From: Ruminiclostridium sp.
GTDB taxonomy: Bacteria; Bacillota; Clostridia; DSM-8532
Length of the DNA stretch: 6,270 bases
Reading direction: 5' to 3'
Assembly: GCA_003535195.1 (NCBI GenBank)
Contig: DOHN01000206.1
Span: 361 to 6,630 of the forward strand
The stretch's first letter is position 1. Each line of letters begins with the position of its first letter. The translations under genes were made by a program, and so were the position numbers. The notes under the pieces are model-generated. The model ran no database searches and had not been told where the DNA came from. It saw nothing but the letters and a program-made list of their open reading frames with translations. Shown one piece after another: positions 5,464-6,270 of this stretch.

Positions 5464-6165
5464 ATGTGGGTCTCAATCAATGAAGTCGCGGCGATACTAG
5501 AGGTGTCGCCGCGGCTGGTAAGCGATAAAGCAAGACAGGGATATTTTATAAGTAAACGAAAGAAAAAACAGCTTTTTATTGAAAGCAAAAGTTTACCACT
5601 AGAAGTACAAAGGCTGCTGATATCCACGAATGAAGGCGAGACAGCAAGAAGCATAGATGTCCCATTGCAGATGAAAACTCCAATTAGCACACATACAATT
5701 GATCGCAAACGGATCGTGGAAGACTATTTGATTTACCGAAGCAGTCAAATGGGCACTGATGATTCGATTGAAACCATTACCCAAGATTTTATTAGAAACT
5801 GGAATAAATACTACAGTCAGGGATACCTTTTAAAATCTTCCACGTTATACTATTGGATGAAACTATACAAGGAGCAGTCAAGAAAACTATTATCCGATGG
5901 CCGAGGAGGACACAACAAAGGTATAGCATCAATTCCCCCAGCTGCTCTTGAATATTTTGTCAGATGTTATTTAAATGAAAAAAACCCCTCTATCAGCAAT
6001 TGTTGCCACTTGGCAGTCATCAAATATCATTCATTGTTTTGGGATAATGGAAATTTCCATGTACCATGTCTAAAAACTTTTGAAAGAGTAATTCAGCGCA
6101 TTCCCGCTCACACTAAAAAACTATTCCGTAATCCCCCCAAATACCAAGAAGGTCTGCAAAAGTAG
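5464..6165 (+). pseudogene. A: MuA-like transposase, N-terminal part only (catalytic domain missing)
   Basis: These 233 residues correspond to the DNA-binding half of a MuA-type transposase. Residues 1-52 form the N-terminal winged-helix domain that binds internal enhancer sites, with the typical VSINEVAAILEVSPRLVS start and SLPLEVQRLL end. Residues 75-145 fit the end-binding helical domain, including SSTLYYWMKLYKEQ (125-138). Residues 146-225 fit the following domain: DGRGGHNKG, IPPAALEYFVRCYL, then VPCLKTFERVIQRIP. MuA-like proteins are usually over 600 residues and continue into an RNase H-like DDE domain. Here the protein stops at KYQEGLQK, just before it, so no catalytic Asp-Asp-Glu triad exists. 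GAGGGAT (5450-5456) gives a good ribosome binding site. The frame has no other damage and the stop lies inside a terminator hairpin. It may therefore be a deletion remnant, or a shortened protein that still binds DNA and could act as a dominant-negative repressor. Confidence 0.85.
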
Positions 6166-6180
6166 CAGGCCTTTTATTTA
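6151..6180 (+). terminator. Intrinsic terminator overlapping the transposase stop codon
   Basis: GGTCTGC (6151-6157) and GCAGGCC (6165-6171) form a 7-bp stem with one G-U pair and a 7-nt loop, followed by TTTTATTTA. The TAG stop codon (6163-6165) lies at the loop/stem border. This is a good rho-independent terminator on the + strand and would end the early transcript. A second AT-rich dyad (TTTATTT/AAATAAA, 6173-6190) follows and might help termination on both strands. Confidence 0.7.
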
Positions 6181-6198
6181 TACAAATAAAGTTAATTA

Positions 6199-6270
6199 TT
6201 ATACGAAGATTGCGTTGCCCTTTTTGCCAATTACCTTGAGAATCTTTGCCAAAAGTTTTGGCGGCTTACA
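6199..6270 (-). CDS. Possible 3' end of a convergent minus-strand gene (partial)
   Basis: Read on the minus strand, the last 72 bases give 23 open codons ending in TAA at 6201-6199, with C-terminal sequence KPPKLLAKILKVIGKKGNA then IFV. The lysine-rich amphipathic pattern looks more like real protein than chance, and the position after a terminator fits a convergent gene. The peptide is too short to recognise, and one + strand frame is also open over the same bases. If real, it probably belongs to host DNA or another module and would mark the end of the element. Confidence 0.3.
   Translation of the reverse strand, partial: CKPPKLLAKILKVIGKKGNAIFV

Noticed and set aside
6152..6270. Frameshift continuation of the MuA-like protein
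   Set aside because: The frame from 6152 stays open to the window end, but its residues do not resemble the DDE domain start of MuA proteins, so a simple frameshift does not explain the truncation.
1..6270. CRISPR arrays, tRNA or rRNA genes
   Set aside because: No regularly spaced repeats and no tRNA or rRNA signature sequences were seen on either strand.

Overview
The window is a compact piece of a Mu-like (transposable phage) element. The host is probably a Bacillota (Firmicutes) bacterium. This rests on strong AGGAGG-type ribosome binding sites, low-to-moderate GC, and Mor-family, HTH_17 and small acidic helical proteins of a Firmicute type. A more exact taxon cannot be read from the sequence. 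All clearly supported genes lie on the + strand.

Region 1 (1-4411) is a structural cassette. It starts with a perfect AT-rich palindrome at the window edge. A Mor-family transcription activator follows and overlaps the start of the gpT-type major capsid protein. A gpI-type prohead protease/scaffold comes 3 bp later. After a 117-bp gap rich in inverted repeats comes a 697-residue tail tape measure protein, then a perfect 14-bp hairpin. Two things are odd. In Mu the order is I then T, but here it is T then I. The genes normally lying between these landmarks (terminase, portal, head morphogenesis, tail sheath and tube, baseplate) are missing, although every gene present looks intact and has a good ribosome binding site.

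Region 2 (4412-6180) looks like the early (left-end) region of a Mu-like element. It has a near-consensus sigma-70 promoter embedded in TGAACC repeats, a 51-residue excisionase-like HTH protein, two small paralogous helical proteins, and a MuA-type transposase. The MuA protein is cut off just before the DDE catalytic domain, and its stop codon lies inside a terminator hairpin. Early genes therefore lie downstream of late genes in the same direction, the reverse of a normal Mu prophage. The likely readings are a deleted or rearranged prophage, two adjacent remnants, or a pared-down domesticated element.

Region 3 (6181-6270) is short. It may hold the 3' end of a convergent minus-strand gene that would mark the edge of the element.

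The sequence does not prove a new biological system. The most interesting points are the minimal mor-T-I-tape measure cassette, the catalytic-domain-less MuA with its own terminator, and the dense dyad/repeat regulatory regions.
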